From IMG/VR virus record IMGVR_UViG_3300021962_000068, positions 1 to 64,000 of that record: a stretch of DNA of 64,000 bases. One strand, written 5' to 3'. Below, one piece after another: positions 12,147-21,136 of this stretch; positions within the stretch are counted from its first letter, which is position 1; every line of letters starts with the position of its first letter. A model generated the notes under the pieces. It was not told where the DNA came from. It worked only from the letters and a program-made list of their open reading frames with translations, and made no database searches. The stretch is from a virus. Made by a program: the position numbers and the translations under genes.

Positions 12147-12446
12147 ATGAAAGTAACTATAAAATACTTTGATAATGAGTCCCTTACCGTAGAAGAAGTC
12201 GTAAGACAAGCCGAGCACAATTATGGCAAAAATGTAAAAGTAGAGGTAATGCCAGAATCTACGATTGCATATGATTTAATTTATTTTGGTTTGCAGCAAT
12301 TATTAACTCATGAGCAGTTAAGCCTATTGTATAGTAAAAACGATTCTTATCAACACGAAGTACAAAAACTACGCTCTGACGTAATCTACAAAATAGAAGA
12401 AATTATAGATCAGGTTATTATTGATAATGAGGCTAGGGTGACTTAA
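12147..12446 (+). CDS. Hypothetical protein (99 aa)
   Basis: I do not recognise this protein. It begins with a beta-strand (KVTIKYFDNESLTVEEVV) and continues in long helices (YDLIYFGLQQLLTHEQLSLLY, KLRSDVIYKIEEIIDQVII). GAGG lies 5-9 bases before the ATG. It sits directly ahead of the helicase gene and could be a helicase-loading or accessory factor, but only position suggests this. Confidence 0.65.
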   Translation: MKVTIKYFDNESLTVEEVVRQAEHNYGKNVKVEVMPESTIAYDLIYFGLQQLLTHEQLSLLYSKNDSYQHEVQKLRSDVIYKIEEIIDQVIIDNEARVT

Positions 12447-12448
12447 GT

Positions 12449-13837
12449 ATGGATTGCGGTGCTATTGTTCTAAATAAGCTATTAACAGAAAGGAGTCTAG
12501 AAATATGGTCTAAACTAAAACTAGTATTTTTAGATCCAGCATTCTCTAGTTTATATAGCGCAATTGCTAAATATTATGATACTTATAGCACTATTCCAAG
12601 TTTTGATGAGCTAGAATTAACTCTGCGTGAGGGACCGGCCCTTAGAACTCTAGCGACAATAAAACTTGCGGAAAATCCTGATATTAGTGCAGAAGTTGCG
12701 CTAGATGCATTAGTAGACTCATATACGCAGAACGAGACAATTAAATTACTGGATAAGTTTATTGATAAACTACCAGTATACGATACAGAAGAAATAAAAG
12801 AAAATTTATCTGCTATGGTACTCACTCTTGATGAAAAAACTCTGACTACAGAGGGAGTGTATAACATGGCGGATATTATGTTATTTAGAAACGCAGAAGA
12901 ACTTGCCAGAGAGCGTGTACATCTTGGTATTAATAATACTTTTGATAGTATGCTTGCTGGTGTTGCCCGTCAAGAATTAATCTTGATAGGTGGTAAACGT
13001 GGCAGCGGTAAATCCATTACTTGTAGTAATATTCAAGTTAACCAGTATGAGGCTGGCAATACTTGTGTTTATTTTACTATTGAGATGGTCGCCCACGAAA
13101 CCCTAGAAAGAAATCTAGCTATACTAGCCGGAGTTAATCATGGCAATATCAAGAAAAATACTTTAACAGATGACGAAGTATTAAGTCTAGTCAAAGCTAG
13201 AGCAGATATGTTCTTAGAAGCCGACGATTTAGTAAAAGAGTTTAAAACAACTAGAAATAAGTTTCAATTTGAATCAAGATTGGTTAGAGAAAAACAACTA
13301 AAGCCAGATAATCAAATGTTAATTATTGATGATCGAGCACTAACTCTAACTAATCTTGATCTACACTTAGGAAAGGTCAAAGCTAAGTTTGGCGATAAAT
13401 TTACCGTAGCAGTTGTAGACTATCTTAACCAAATCGTAGTTGAGGGTGCTAGTCAATTTGATTGGCAGCCACAGATTGTAATTTCCAAGAAACTAAAAGA
13501 ATTAGCCCGAAAGCACGATATTGTAATGGTAAGTCCATATCAGATTGATGCCACAGGCGAAGCCAGGTTTGCAAAAGGTATTCTAGATGCTGCTGACATT
13601 GCTCTTGTAATGGAAGCACATGATAAAGAAAAGGGCGCAATGAGCTTTACAACAACTAAGATTCGTGGTGCTGGCGATATAGCTTGTACTAGTCCCATAA
13701 ACTGGGATACTCTTAGAATTAGTCCTGTTTCAATAGATTTACCACAAGAAGAACCAAAAGAGAAGAAATCTAGAAAAATTAAGAAAACTTCAGAAATTAA
13801 AGACGACAGTAATTCTGATATTCCTTGGGATGTATAA
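12449..13837 (+). CDS. Replicative DNA helicase, DnaB/RecA-fold (462 aa)
   Basis: The first 130 residues form a helical N-terminal domain. Then follows the RecA-fold ATPase with Walker A GGKRGSGKS at 181-189, the sensor-like YFTIEMVAHETLERN near 209-223 and the Walker B region VAVVDYLNQIV near 318-328. Later come VMVSPYQID and an arginine-finger-like KIRGAGDIA segment. This is the DnaB helicase layout; it unwinds DNA at the fork as a hexamer. The C-terminal 40 residues are lysine-rich then acidic and end DIPWDV, like the protein-binding tip of SSB. It precedes the primase, with which it should work. Confidence 0.88.
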   Translation: MDCGAIVLNKLLTERSLEIWSKLKLVFLDPAFSSLYSAIAKYYDTYSTIPSFDELELTLREGPALRTLATIKLAENPDISAEVALDALVDSYTQNETIKLLDKFIDKLPVYDTEEIKENLSAMVLTLDEKTLTTEGVYNMADIMLFRNAEELARERVHLGINNTFDSMLAGVARQELILIGGKRGSGKSITCSNIQVNQYEAGNTCVYFTIEMVAHETLERNLAILAGVNHGNIKKNTLTDDEVLSLVKARADMFLEADDLVKEFKTTRNKFQFESRLVREKQLKPDNQMLIIDDRALTLTNLDLHLGKVKAKFGDKFTVAVVDYLNQIVVEGASQFDWQPQIVISKKLKELARKHDIVMVSPYQIDATGEARFAKGILDAADIALVMEAHDKEKGAMSFTTTKIRGAGDIACTSPINWDTLRISPVSIDLPQEEPKEKKSRKIKKTSEIKDDSNSDIPWDV

Positions 13838-13839
13838 TT

Positions 13840-14709
13840 ATGGATCCAGTATTAGATTTATTAAACAAATATCAGATACCTTTTAAAGTATCTGGTAAAG
13901 ACTATGTAACCAAATGTTTTAACCCTGAGCATGAAGATAGAAATCCTAGTTTTAGAATTGATAAGCTTACTGGCGTGGCTCATTGTTTTAGCTGTGGTTA
14001 TAAAGTTAATATTTTCCGTCATTTCGGTGTTTTAACTAATAGTAATAGTATTAAAGTTGCCAAGCTTAAACAAAAGCTAAAAGACTTAAATGTTAGCTTA
14101 AATGGTGTAGAGTTTCCTCATGATATGATACCCTATAACAAGTCTTTTAGAGGCGTTAGTGCTCAAACAATGAGAAAATTTGGTGCTTTTTATACCAACT
14201 ACTCAGATTTAGTTGATAGAGTCTTTTTTCCAATAACCGATATACGTGGCAGAAACTTAGTATTTGTTGGTCGACATACAATGAGTAGCGGTAATCCTAG
14301 GTATTTAAATGTGCCAAGTGGTGCGACTATGCCAGTATTTCCGGAAAAATTAAGTGTTAAAACTAGATCGATTGTTCTAGTAGAAGGAATATTTGACTTG
14401 TTAAATGTTTACGACAAGGGATTAAAAAATGTTGTTTGTACATTTGGCACATCAAATTTATTAAAAGACACAGCAATTAAATTATTGCCATTTAAAACTC
14501 AAGGCGTTGAAAAAATATATCTTATGTTTGATGGTGATGATGCTGGTAGATCCGCTATGGATAAGATACAGCCGCTTATTGAAGAAGCTAATTTCGAAGT
14601 AGATAGAATTAATTTAGAAGACGGAACCGATCCAGGAGACTTAGATACAGAATCTGTAGTAAGTATAATGGAATGGATTACAACACAATCATTAACTAAT
14701 GAAGCATAA
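13840..14709 (+). CDS. DNA primase, DnaG-like (CHC2 zinc finger and TOPRIM)
   Basis: The N-terminus has the CHC2-type zinc site: C26, H31, C49 and C52 in CFNPEHEDRNPSFR...VAHCFSCGYK. The TOPRIM domain is visible as VLVEGIFDLLNVYDKG near 182-197 and IYLMFDGDDAGRSAMDKI near 225-242, supplying the metal-binding Glu and DxD. At 289 aa it is shorter than DnaG and lacks the DnaB-binding C-terminal domain, as usual in phages. It makes RNA primers for the polymerase at 14731. A TTG at 13825 is in frame, but the ATG at 13840 fits the family. Confidence 0.88.
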   Translation: MDPVLDLLNKYQIPFKVSGKDYVTKCFNPEHEDRNPSFRIDKLTGVAHCFSCGYKVNIFRHFGVLTNSNSIKVAKLKQKLKDLNVSLNGVEFPHDMIPYNKSFRGVSAQTMRKFGAFYTNYSDLVDRVFFPITDIRGRNLVFVGRHTMSSGNPRYLNVPSGATMPVFPEKLSVKTRSIVLVEGIFDLLNVYDKGLKNVVCTFGTSNLLKDTAIKLLPFKTQGVEKIYLMFDGDDAGRSAMDKIQPLIEEANFEVDRINLEDGTDPGDLDTESVVSIMEWITTQSLTNEA

Positions 14710-14730
14710 AAAGCTGTTAGTAAGGTAAAC

Positions 14731-17022
14731 ATGAAAATTGCATTAATTGATAAAGCTCCGAGTAGAACTAACTATAAAGACTTTTTTGACTTTGATTATG
14801 AACACTTTCACATGAGTTCAAAACCAATTCAAAAACTACTCAAAAAAGATGTAGATTTAGACATTGATTTAGATTACTATGATCTAGTAATCTTAGTAGG
14901 TGCAGAAGCTGCCAAAGAATATGCTAAAATTACAAGTGTAACTAACTATGCTGGAACACTTGTAAAAGATAAGTTTGTGCCCATCACTAATCCAGCAATG
15001 CTAGTCTTTAAACCAGAAGGTAGGCCGGACTTTGATAGGTCAGTAGCAAAGATCAAAAGTATTATTAATGGAACAAGCACAAACGCAGCTAATACTGGCG
15101 ATTTTAAAGGAATTATGAATGCTGATGAAGCATATGATTTCTTAAAAGAAGTACTAGATAGTGGTTGTGATTTTGTTGCAATGGACACAGAAACTACTGC
15201 TCTTTATCCTAGAGATGGTTACGTTTTAGGACTAAGTATTAGTTATAAGCCTAAACATGGTCGTTATATTTTAACTGATATTTTAGACAATACCCATGAA
15301 GATCTCTTAAAAGAGATTATTGCTAAATATCCCATAGTATTTCATAATATGAAGTTTGATTACAAAATGATCAAATATCATTTAGGTATTGACTTCGATA
15401 GAAGTAAGGTGCACGACACCATGGTAATGCACTATGTTTTAGATGAAAATGATAGTCATGGTCTAAAACAACTAGCACTAAAATATACAGATTATGGTGA
15501 CTACGACGCAGAGCTAGATCAGTTTAAAAAGCAATACTGTCATCAAAACGGTATTCTAGAAGAAAACTTTACATATGACTTAATTCCTTTTGATATTATT
15601 AGTAAGTATGCTGCAATTGACACTGCAGTAACCTTGGAACTTTATAAAAAGTTTTCTCAGATTATTAATAATAACCCTAAACTGCAGTGGGTTTATCAAA
15701 ATTTACTAGTTCGTGGTACACTTAGTTTAATGGATATGGAAGAAGTAGGCATTCCAATTGACCGCGAACGCATGACCGCAGTAGGAGAGTATTTAGATCG
15801 TGAAATCGAACAAGCAAAACAAAACGTGTTTAGTTTCGAAGAAGTTAAGAAATTTGAGCTGGATACTGGTAAAATCTTTAACCCTAATAGTGTTCAGCAG
15901 TTACGTAGTGTACTATTTGATTATGTTAAGCTCACCCCAACTGGAAAACTTACTAAAACAGGAGCCCTTAGTACAGACGCTGAGGTTCTAGAAGAACTAA
16001 GTGAAGAACATCCTCTTCCAGCAGCTATTCTAAAAGTTAGACAGTTAGGTAAAATTCAAAGTAGTTATGTAAGTAAAATCCTCCCAGAAATTGACAAAGA
16101 TGAACGAATTAGGACAAATTTTAATCTTATCTTTACTAGTTCAGGACGCCTATCTAGTAGCGGTAAATTTAATGCTCAACAAATCCCTCGTGATGACCCT
16201 ATTATTAAGGGATGTATTAGTGCTCCGGCAGGGTACAAGATCGTATCTCAGGACTTGGTAACTGGTGAAATGTACTATGCCGCTGTACTAAGTGGCGATA
16301 AAAATCTACAAAAAGTATTCGTAGATGGCGGAGACTTTCACAGTACAATTGCTAAAATGGTATTTGATTTACCTTGCGAAGTAGAAGAAGTAAAAAAGTT
16401 TTATGGTTCTATGCGACAAAGTGCTAAAGCCATCAGCTTTGGTATTTTGTATGGTTCAGGACCTGCTAAAGTAGCTGAAACTGTTACTAAGTCTACAGGT
16501 GAACATTACCCACTAAGTCGTGCCAAAAGCGATATTGATGCTTACTTTACAAAGTTTAATAAACTAAAAAAGTGGTTAAATACTCGTAAAGAGTTTATTG
16601 AGGCTAATGGTTATACTTATAGCTTCTTTGGACGTAAGCGTAGGTTAACTAATGTATTTTCCGCTGATAAAGGTATTGCTGCACACGAGGTGCGAAGTGG
16701 TATTAATGCTGAAATTCAGAGTCTATGTAGTGACATTAATCTTTTAGGTGCAATGGATGCTCAAGACGAGATCCTAAACCGTGGCATCCAAGCCAATATT
16801 TTCATGCTGGTACATGATTCTATTGTTGCGCTAGTAAAAGATAGTGATGTAGACGAGTACTGTGAGTTACTAAAAGCCTGTACACAAAAAGATCGTGGCT
16901 GTGGTATTCTTGGACACCCAATTGGTGTAGACCAAGAAGTCGGACAAGACTATAGCTTTGGAAAGTTTGAAAAAGTTTACGGTTTACAAAACGGCATTTT
17001 AGTAAAAAATGCGGCTGAGTGA
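14731..17022 (+). CDS. DNA polymerase, family A with 3'-5' exonuclease (763 aa)
   Basis: The 3'-5' exonuclease starts at MDTETTAL (D152, E154) and continues with FHNMKFDYKMIKYHLG and the YAAIDTAVTLELY segment. In the polymerase domain, motif A has D508 and E513 (QDLVTGEMYYA). Motif B is RQSAKAISFGILYG with R562, K566, F570 and Y574. Motif C has H695-D696. F570 matches E. coli Pol I F762. There is no 5' nuclease domain; that function is the separate gene at 23426. The first 130 residues are a phage-specific extension. It replicates the phage genome. Confidence 0.93.
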   Translation: MKIALIDKAPSRTNYKDFFDFDYEHFHMSSKPIQKLLKKDVDLDIDLDYYDLVILVGAEAAKEYAKITSVTNYAGTLVKDKFVPITNPAMLVFKPEGRPDFDRSVAKIKSIINGTSTNAANTGDFKGIMNADEAYDFLKEVLDSGCDFVAMDTETTALYPRDGYVLGLSISYKPKHGRYILTDILDNTHEDLLKEIIAKYPIVFHNMKFDYKMIKYHLGIDFDRSKVHDTMVMHYVLDENDSHGLKQLALKYTDYGDYDAELDQFKKQYCHQNGILEENFTYDLIPFDIISKYAAIDTAVTLELYKKFSQIINNNPKLQWVYQNLLVRGTLSLMDMEEVGIPIDRERMTAVGEYLDREIEQAKQNVFSFEEVKKFELDTGKIFNPNSVQQLRSVLFDYVKLTPTGKLTKTGALSTDAEVLEELSEEHPLPAAILKVRQLGKIQSSYVSKILPEIDKDERIRTNFNLIFTSSGRLSSSGKFNAQQIPRDDPIIKGCISAPAGYKIVSQDLVTGEMYYAAVLSGDKNLQKVFVDGGDFHSTIAKMVFDLPCEVEEVKKFYGSMRQSAKAISFGILYGSGPAKVAETVTKSTGEHYPLSRAKSDIDAYFTKFNKLKKWLNTRKEFIEANGYTYSFFGRKRRLTNVFSADKGIAAHEVRSGINAEIQSLCSDINLLGAMDAQDEILNRGIQANIFMLVHDSIVALVKDSDVDEYCELLKACTQKDRGCGILGHPIGVDQEVGQDYSFGKFEKVYGLQNGILVKNAAE

Positions 17023-17539
17023 TATCAACTTCCCGGTATACTTATTAGGTAAAGAAGAGCCTATGCAGCACGAAGGCATTGCTTTCTATAGTTTTGTAGA
17101 GGACATTGACGATGCTGCGCCAATACTACATTACAAGATATTGGACGATAAAAATTTACCGGGAAGTTCACTTGCTTTGCGAAGGCTAGAAATCCTAAAA
17201 AATAAAGGTCAGCTGTATAAGTTAAAAACTGCCATATTTTTTATTGGTGATTTACTAAAATTTACTCGTGGCGGTACTTGGTTTATTGATAGCAGTGGTA
17301 AGATTTTTGAGTATAAAAAATCTAAGAAAGTGCCACTTATATATAAAAAAATATCTAAACTAATACCAATGCCTGCAGGTGGCGTAATAGTAGAAGTTGA
17401 AGGTCTACCTTATAGATTTAAATCACTACTACGACCAGTTGTAGAACAAAAATGGGCTGGATTACTAAAAGTAAATCATGGCTATCTGCTATATGGTTTG
17501 TATACTAAACCACTAAAAAATACATACAGAATGATATGA
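17009..17539 (+). CDS. Hypothetical protein in the replication block (176 aa)
   Basis: I do not recognise this protein. It overlaps the polymerase end by 14 bases and the helicase start by 4, so it is translated with both. It is beta-rich with a basic C-terminal half (IFEYKKSKKVPLIYKKISKLIPMPAGG...LPYRFKSLL). The position suggests a helper in replication or a DNA-binding protein, but no motif proves it. Confidence 0.7.
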   Translation: MRLSDINFPVYLLGKEEPMQHEGIAFYSFVEDIDDAAPILHYKILDDKNLPGSSLALRRLEILKNKGQLYKLKTAIFFIGDLLKFTRGGTWFIDSSGKIFEYKKSKKVPLIYKKISKLIPMPAGGVIVEVEGLPYRFKSLLRPVVEQKWAGLLKVNHGYLLYGLYTKPLKNTYRMI

Positions 17540-18834
17540 CTAAAGCAATACTAAGCAACAGAATATACTTTAAACCTAAAGATGCCAATCATTACAAAGA
17601 ACTAATTAAAACCTTAACGTATAAAATCGAAGGTAAACCACGACCCGGTAGCAAGATCAAACCAGTAACTATTATCCGAAACTATAAAAGTTTACCTAAT
17701 GGTATAATCTCTGTGCCGCAAGGTAGACTTGATCTTGTTCCTGAAGATTATTTAGTTGAGGATAAGCGTTGTTTTAATGAAGTGCCTTTTCCTGAGCCGC
17801 GCTTTCAGCTACGCGATTCACAGCAACCAGTTTACGACGAAGTTACAGATACGTGCTTTATTAATGCGCTAGTAGGTTGGGGTAAAACATTTACCGCACT
17901 TTGGTTAGCTAAGAAATTTGGTCAAAAGACGCTAGTAGTTACTCATACGGTGGCACTACGAGATCAGTGGTCAAAAGAAGTAGAAAGTCTTTATGGCATT
18001 AAGCCAGGAATAATTGGTGCTGGTGTGTTCGACGTAGCCGATCATTGTATAGTTGTCGGTAATGTACAAACAGTAACAAAGCTAATTCCTAGAATACACA
18101 AAGAATTTGGCACAGTTATCTTAGACGAAGCACACCACGTACCTGCAGATACTTTTTCGCAAATTATTGATGGTATGTATGCACGTTATAGAATTGCGCT
18201 TAGTGGCACAATGAAGCGTACTGATGGCAAACACGTTATATTCAAAGATTATTTTGGAGACCGTGTTTATAAACCACCACAGTCCCATACTATGAATCCA
18301 CTAGTAAAACTAGTGCCAAGCGGCGTATTTTTAACACACGGAGCTATTTGGGCTAAAAAGATTAATGATTTGCTTTATAATCAAGACTATCAGGAATTTA
18401 TTAGTGAAATAGCTAAACGACATATTTTATTAGGTTATAGTGTTTTAATAGTTGCAAGTAGAGTTGAATTTCTAGAAAGTATTAAGGAGAATATAGGTGA
18501 GACGTGTGTGCTTGTTACTGGCAAAGTCGTTGGAGATGACAGAGACAAAAATCTACAGCAAATCGATTCGGGAGAAAAAATGTGCGTTGCTGCAACCACT
18601 CGAATCTTTTCAGAAGGAATCTCAATCAATAGACTTAGCTGCGTTATACTTGCAGAACCAACATCAAACCCAATTACACTTGAGCAAGTAATCGGAAGAA
18701 TTATGCGACTACATCCTGATAAAAAGGATCCAGTAGTAATTGACATTCAGTTTAGCGGTGTGGCGGATAGACGGCAAAACAATGCTCGCTTAGCTTTCTA
18801 TGCCTCAAAAGATTGGCAGGTGGTTAAAGTTTAA
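17536..18834 (+). CDS. Superfamily 2 DNA helicase (UvsW/T5 D10-like)
   Basis: SF2 helicase motifs appear in order. Motif I is LVGWGKTFTALWLAKKF near residue 113, and motif Ia is LVVTHTVALRDQW. Motif II is VILDEAHHVPADTF near 194, and motif III is ALSGTMKRTDG near 216. Motif VI is LEQVIGRIMRLHPDK near 384. The first 90 residues are an N-terminal domain like that of the phage branch-migration helicases. Such enzymes remodel forks and recombination intermediates. Its neighbours (polymerase, SSB, SbcCD-like pair) fit this role. Confidence 0.85.
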   Translation: MTKAILSNRIYFKPKDANHYKELIKTLTYKIEGKPRPGSKIKPVTIIRNYKSLPNGIISVPQGRLDLVPEDYLVEDKRCFNEVPFPEPRFQLRDSQQPVYDEVTDTCFINALVGWGKTFTALWLAKKFGQKTLVVTHTVALRDQWSKEVESLYGIKPGIIGAGVFDVADHCIVVGNVQTVTKLIPRIHKEFGTVILDEAHHVPADTFSQIIDGMYARYRIALSGTMKRTDGKHVIFKDYFGDRVYKPPQSHTMNPLVKLVPSGVFLTHGAIWAKKINDLLYNQDYQEFISEIAKRHILLGYSVLIVASRVEFLESIKENIGETCVLVTGKVVGDDRDKNLQQIDSGEKMCVAATTRIFSEGISINRLSCVILAEPTSNPITLEQVIGRIMRLHPDKKDPVVIDIQFSGVADRRQNNARLAFYASKDWQVVKV

Positions 18835-18844
18835 AAATTTACAC

Positions 18845-18873
18845 TTGCACGTGCATATCCAATATGCTATAAT
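18845..18873 (+). promoter_or_regulatory. Phage promoter upstream of the SSB region
   Basis: TTGCAC at 18845-18850 and TATAAT at 18868-18873 are 17 bases apart, with AAAATTTACAC upstream. It drives the genes at 18892 and 19271, up to the terminator at 19909. Confidence 0.8.
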
Positions 18874-18891
18874 ATTATTTCTGCATTGATT

Positions 18892-19296
18892 ATGACATTA
18901 TTTTTTGACATTCAAAAATTAGAGAAACAAGCAAAAGGTAGTGATCTAAAGTTCTTAGAAATACTTGAGAACCATTATCAAATAAGCAGTTTAAAAAAAG
19001 CAAGTTTTAAAAAATTTAAATCAATTAATGGAACTAGTTATTTACTAAATCCACAAGCTCTATTTACCTTATCTAGATCAATTGATATATCTTATGTAGT
19101 TCAGTATGTGCGCTTAGCAGCCAAAAGATTATATAACGACTACGCTATGTTTAATGATATAGGTCTAAATATCACATTTTATCCAGATATAGATTTAAAT
19201 TTGCTAAAATATAACCCACTATTAAAAATTACAAACAAATATATTTATTTTAAATTCGAGGAAATTTACTATGGCACTAAGCTTCGCAAAGACTAA
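18892..19296 (+). CDS. Hypothetical protein (134 aa)
   Basis: I do not recognise this protein. It contains lysine-rich helices (LKKASFKKFKSIN) and a C-terminal half with alternating Tyr and hydrophobic residues (NITFYPDIDLNLLKYNPLL). I prefer the ATG at 18892; a TTG at 18886 is also in frame. No ribosome site precedes it, and the leader is only about 12 bases. It overlaps the SSB gene by 26 bases. Confidence 0.6.
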   Translation: MTLFFDIQKLEKQAKGSDLKFLEILENHYQISSLKKASFKKFKSINGTSYLLNPQALFTLSRSIDISYVVQYVRLAAKRLYNDYAMFNDIGLNITFYPDIDLNLLKYNPLLKITNKYIYFKFEEIYYGTKLRKD

Positions 19297-19903
19297 AGGT
19301 AAAGCAATTAAATCATCTTATGAAAGCTATGAGTACAAAGATGGAGAAAATACAGTACGTTTAGTTGGTGGCATTCTACCACGATACGTTTACTGGCTAA
19401 AAGGCACTAATAACAAAGATATTCCAGTTGAGTGCCTAGCTTTTAATCGCGATAAAGAAAAATTTGATAATCTAGAAAAAGATCACGTACCTGAGTACTT
19501 TCCAGACAAAAAATGTTCTTGGGCATACTCAATTAACTGTATCGATCCCAAAGACGGTAAAGTAAAGATCCTAAATCTCAAAAAGAAACTATTTGAGCAG
19601 ATTCTAACAGCTGCTGAAGATTTAGGTGATCCAACCGATCCAGACGAGGGATGGGATATTGTGTTTCGTAGGCAAAAAACTGGCCCACTAACATTCAATG
19701 TAGAGTATTCTCTAGCTGTTCTCAAGTGCAAAAAACGTGCACTTAGTGATGACGAGCGTGAAGCAGTTGAAGCTGCTGAAACCATTGATACTAAAGTTCC
19801 ACGGGCATCTGCTGATGAAATTAAAGCTGCGCTAGATAAAATCACTAGTGGCGCTTCAGAAGAATCAGAAGAAGATATTCCAGAAGAAGCCAAAGATCTA
19901 TAA
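19271..19903 (+). CDS. Single-stranded DNA-binding protein, gp32-like (210 aa)
   Basis: The layout fits a phage SSB of the gp32 type. There is a short basic N-terminus (LSFAKTKGKAIKSSYE), a core rich in aromatic and basic residues (NTVRLVGGILPRYVYWLKGT, CLAFNRDKEKF, DKKCSWAYSINCIDPKDGK, GWDIVFRRQKTGP), and a strongly acidic C-terminal tail (EESEEDIPEEAKDL) of the kind that contacts partner proteins. The fold is inferred from pattern, not from a unique motif. GAGGAAA lies 8 bases before the ATG. It has its own promoter and a terminator right behind it, suggesting high and separate expression. Confidence 0.7.
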   Translation: MALSFAKTKGKAIKSSYESYEYKDGENTVRLVGGILPRYVYWLKGTNNKDIPVECLAFNRDKEKFDNLEKDHVPEYFPDKKCSWAYSINCIDPKDGKVKILNLKKKLFEQILTAAEDLGDPTDPDEGWDIVFRRQKTGPLTFNVEYSLAVLKCKKRALSDDEREAVEAAETIDTKVPRASADEIKAALDKITSGASEESEEDIPEEAKDL

Positions 19904-19908
19904 TATTT

Positions 19909-19943
19909 AGCCCCTTGCCTTAATAAGGTCAGGGGCTTTTTCC
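19909..19943 (+). terminator. Intrinsic terminator behind SSB
   Basis: AGCCCC-TTGCCT pairs with AGG-TC-AGGGGCT across a TAATA loop, followed by TTTTTCC. It overlaps the leader of the next gene, whose ATG is at 19947. Confidence 0.85.
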
Positions 19944-19946
19944 ACT

Positions 19947-20900
19947 ATGAAGATTTTATTTACAGCTGACATTCATATTAAGCTCGGGCAAAAAAGTGTA
20001 CCAGTTGCTTGGGCTAAGAATAGATATGCACTGCTATTCAAAAATCTGCAAGACATTCAAGAAAATTGTGATATATTTATTGTTGGTGGAGACACATTTG
20101 ATAGAATCCCAACAATCGAAGAATTAGAATTATTTTTTGAGTTTGTAGCTGGTTGTAAAATTCCTACTTATATTTATAGTGGGAATCACGAGGCTTTAAA
20201 GAAAAATACTACTTTTTTAACTAATTTAAAATCTACAGTAAACTTACTAAATAAAAAAGTATCAATAGTTGACACACTAACTACTATTGAAGGAATAGAT
20301 TTTATACCTTATAATAAATTAAAAGAGTGGGTTCAGGATAGCATATTGCTAGAAGCAAATAGTAAAATATTATGCACTCATGTACGTGGAGAAATTTTAC
20401 CTCATGTTAAACCTGAAATTGACTTAGAGCTGTTAAAAGATTGGGATATAGTATTAGCAGGTGATTTACATAGCTATGAGAACTCTCAGTTAAATATTTT
20501 ATATCCAGGTAGTCCAGTAACTACTAGCTTTCATAGAAATAAAGTTGAAACTGGAGTAATTGTACTAGACAGTGAAACACTAAAACATGAATGGATTAAA
20601 CTAGAACTACCACAGCTTATTCGTAAAACAATTCAAGTCGGCGATACACCGCAAGCAACAGACTATGACCTAACAGTATACGAAGTTGAAGGTGATATTA
20701 GCGAACTAGGGGCTTTAGTAGATTCAGAATTAATTGATAAGAAAATCTTGAAAAAAGAGAGTGATACTGCGCTTATACTTTCTCAAGAAATGTCACTAGC
20801 AGAAGAAGTATCAGAATATGCAAAATACATACTTCAACTAAATGAAGATGTAATTGAACAAATACTAGACGAATTAAACAATAATATAAGTAGGATATAG
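19947..20900 (+). CDS. SbcD/Mre11-like nuclease (gp47/T5 D12-like)
   Basis: Metallophosphoesterase motifs appear in order: TADIHIK (residues 6-12), IVGGDTFDR near 46-54, YSGNHEA near 73-79, CTHVRGE near 147 and LAGDLHSYENSQ near 170. These supply the two-metal site of Mre11/SbcD nucleases. With the ATPase at 21129 it should form the SbcCD/gp46-47 complex that trims DNA ends for recombination-dependent replication. Its gene and the ATPase are separated only by a small glutaredoxin gene, as in related phages. Confidence 0.88.
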   Translation: MKILFTADIHIKLGQKSVPVAWAKNRYALLFKNLQDIQENCDIFIVGGDTFDRIPTIEELELFFEFVAGCKIPTYIYSGNHEALKKNTTFLTNLKSTVNLLNKKVSIVDTLTTIEGIDFIPYNKLKEWVQDSILLEANSKILCTHVRGEILPHVKPEIDLELLKDWDIVLAGDLHSYENSQLNILYPGSPVTTSFHRNKVETGVIVLDSETLKHEWIKLELPQLIRKTIQVGDTPQATDYDLTVYEVEGDISELGALVDSELIDKKILKKESDTALILSQEMSLAEEVSEYAKYILQLNEDVIEQILDELNNNISRI

Positions 20901-20902
20901 TT

Positions 20903-21136
20903 ATGACAGATAAAGAAATTATTGTATGGTCAAAGAATAATTGTCCTGCTTGTACAACAGTAAAAAATTGGTTATCTAGCAAGGGATTTGTATTCGAAGA
21001 GCGAAACATAGACGGTCCCGTTTGGTCTAAACTAGACTTATTTAAAGATATACCAACAGCTAGAAGCGTACCCCAAACTGTAGTAAATGGAACAGTATTT
21101 ATGGGTTTAGACGAATTGAGGAAGCATCTTGATTGA
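20903..21136 (+). CDS. Glutaredoxin-like protein (77 aa)
   Basis: The active site CPAC lies at residues 14-17 (SKNNCPACTTVKNWL). The cis-proline TARSVPQTVVNG near 52-63 and the final helix (MGLDELRKHL) complete a minimal thioredoxin fold. It probably supplies reducing power for the class II ribonucleotide reductase at 24764. It sits between the two nuclease-complex genes. The stop overlaps the TTG start of the next gene. Confidence 0.88.
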   Translation: MTDKEIIVWSKNNCPACTTVKNWLSSKGFVFEERNIDGPVWSKLDLFKDIPTARSVPQTVVNGTVFMGLDELRKHLD

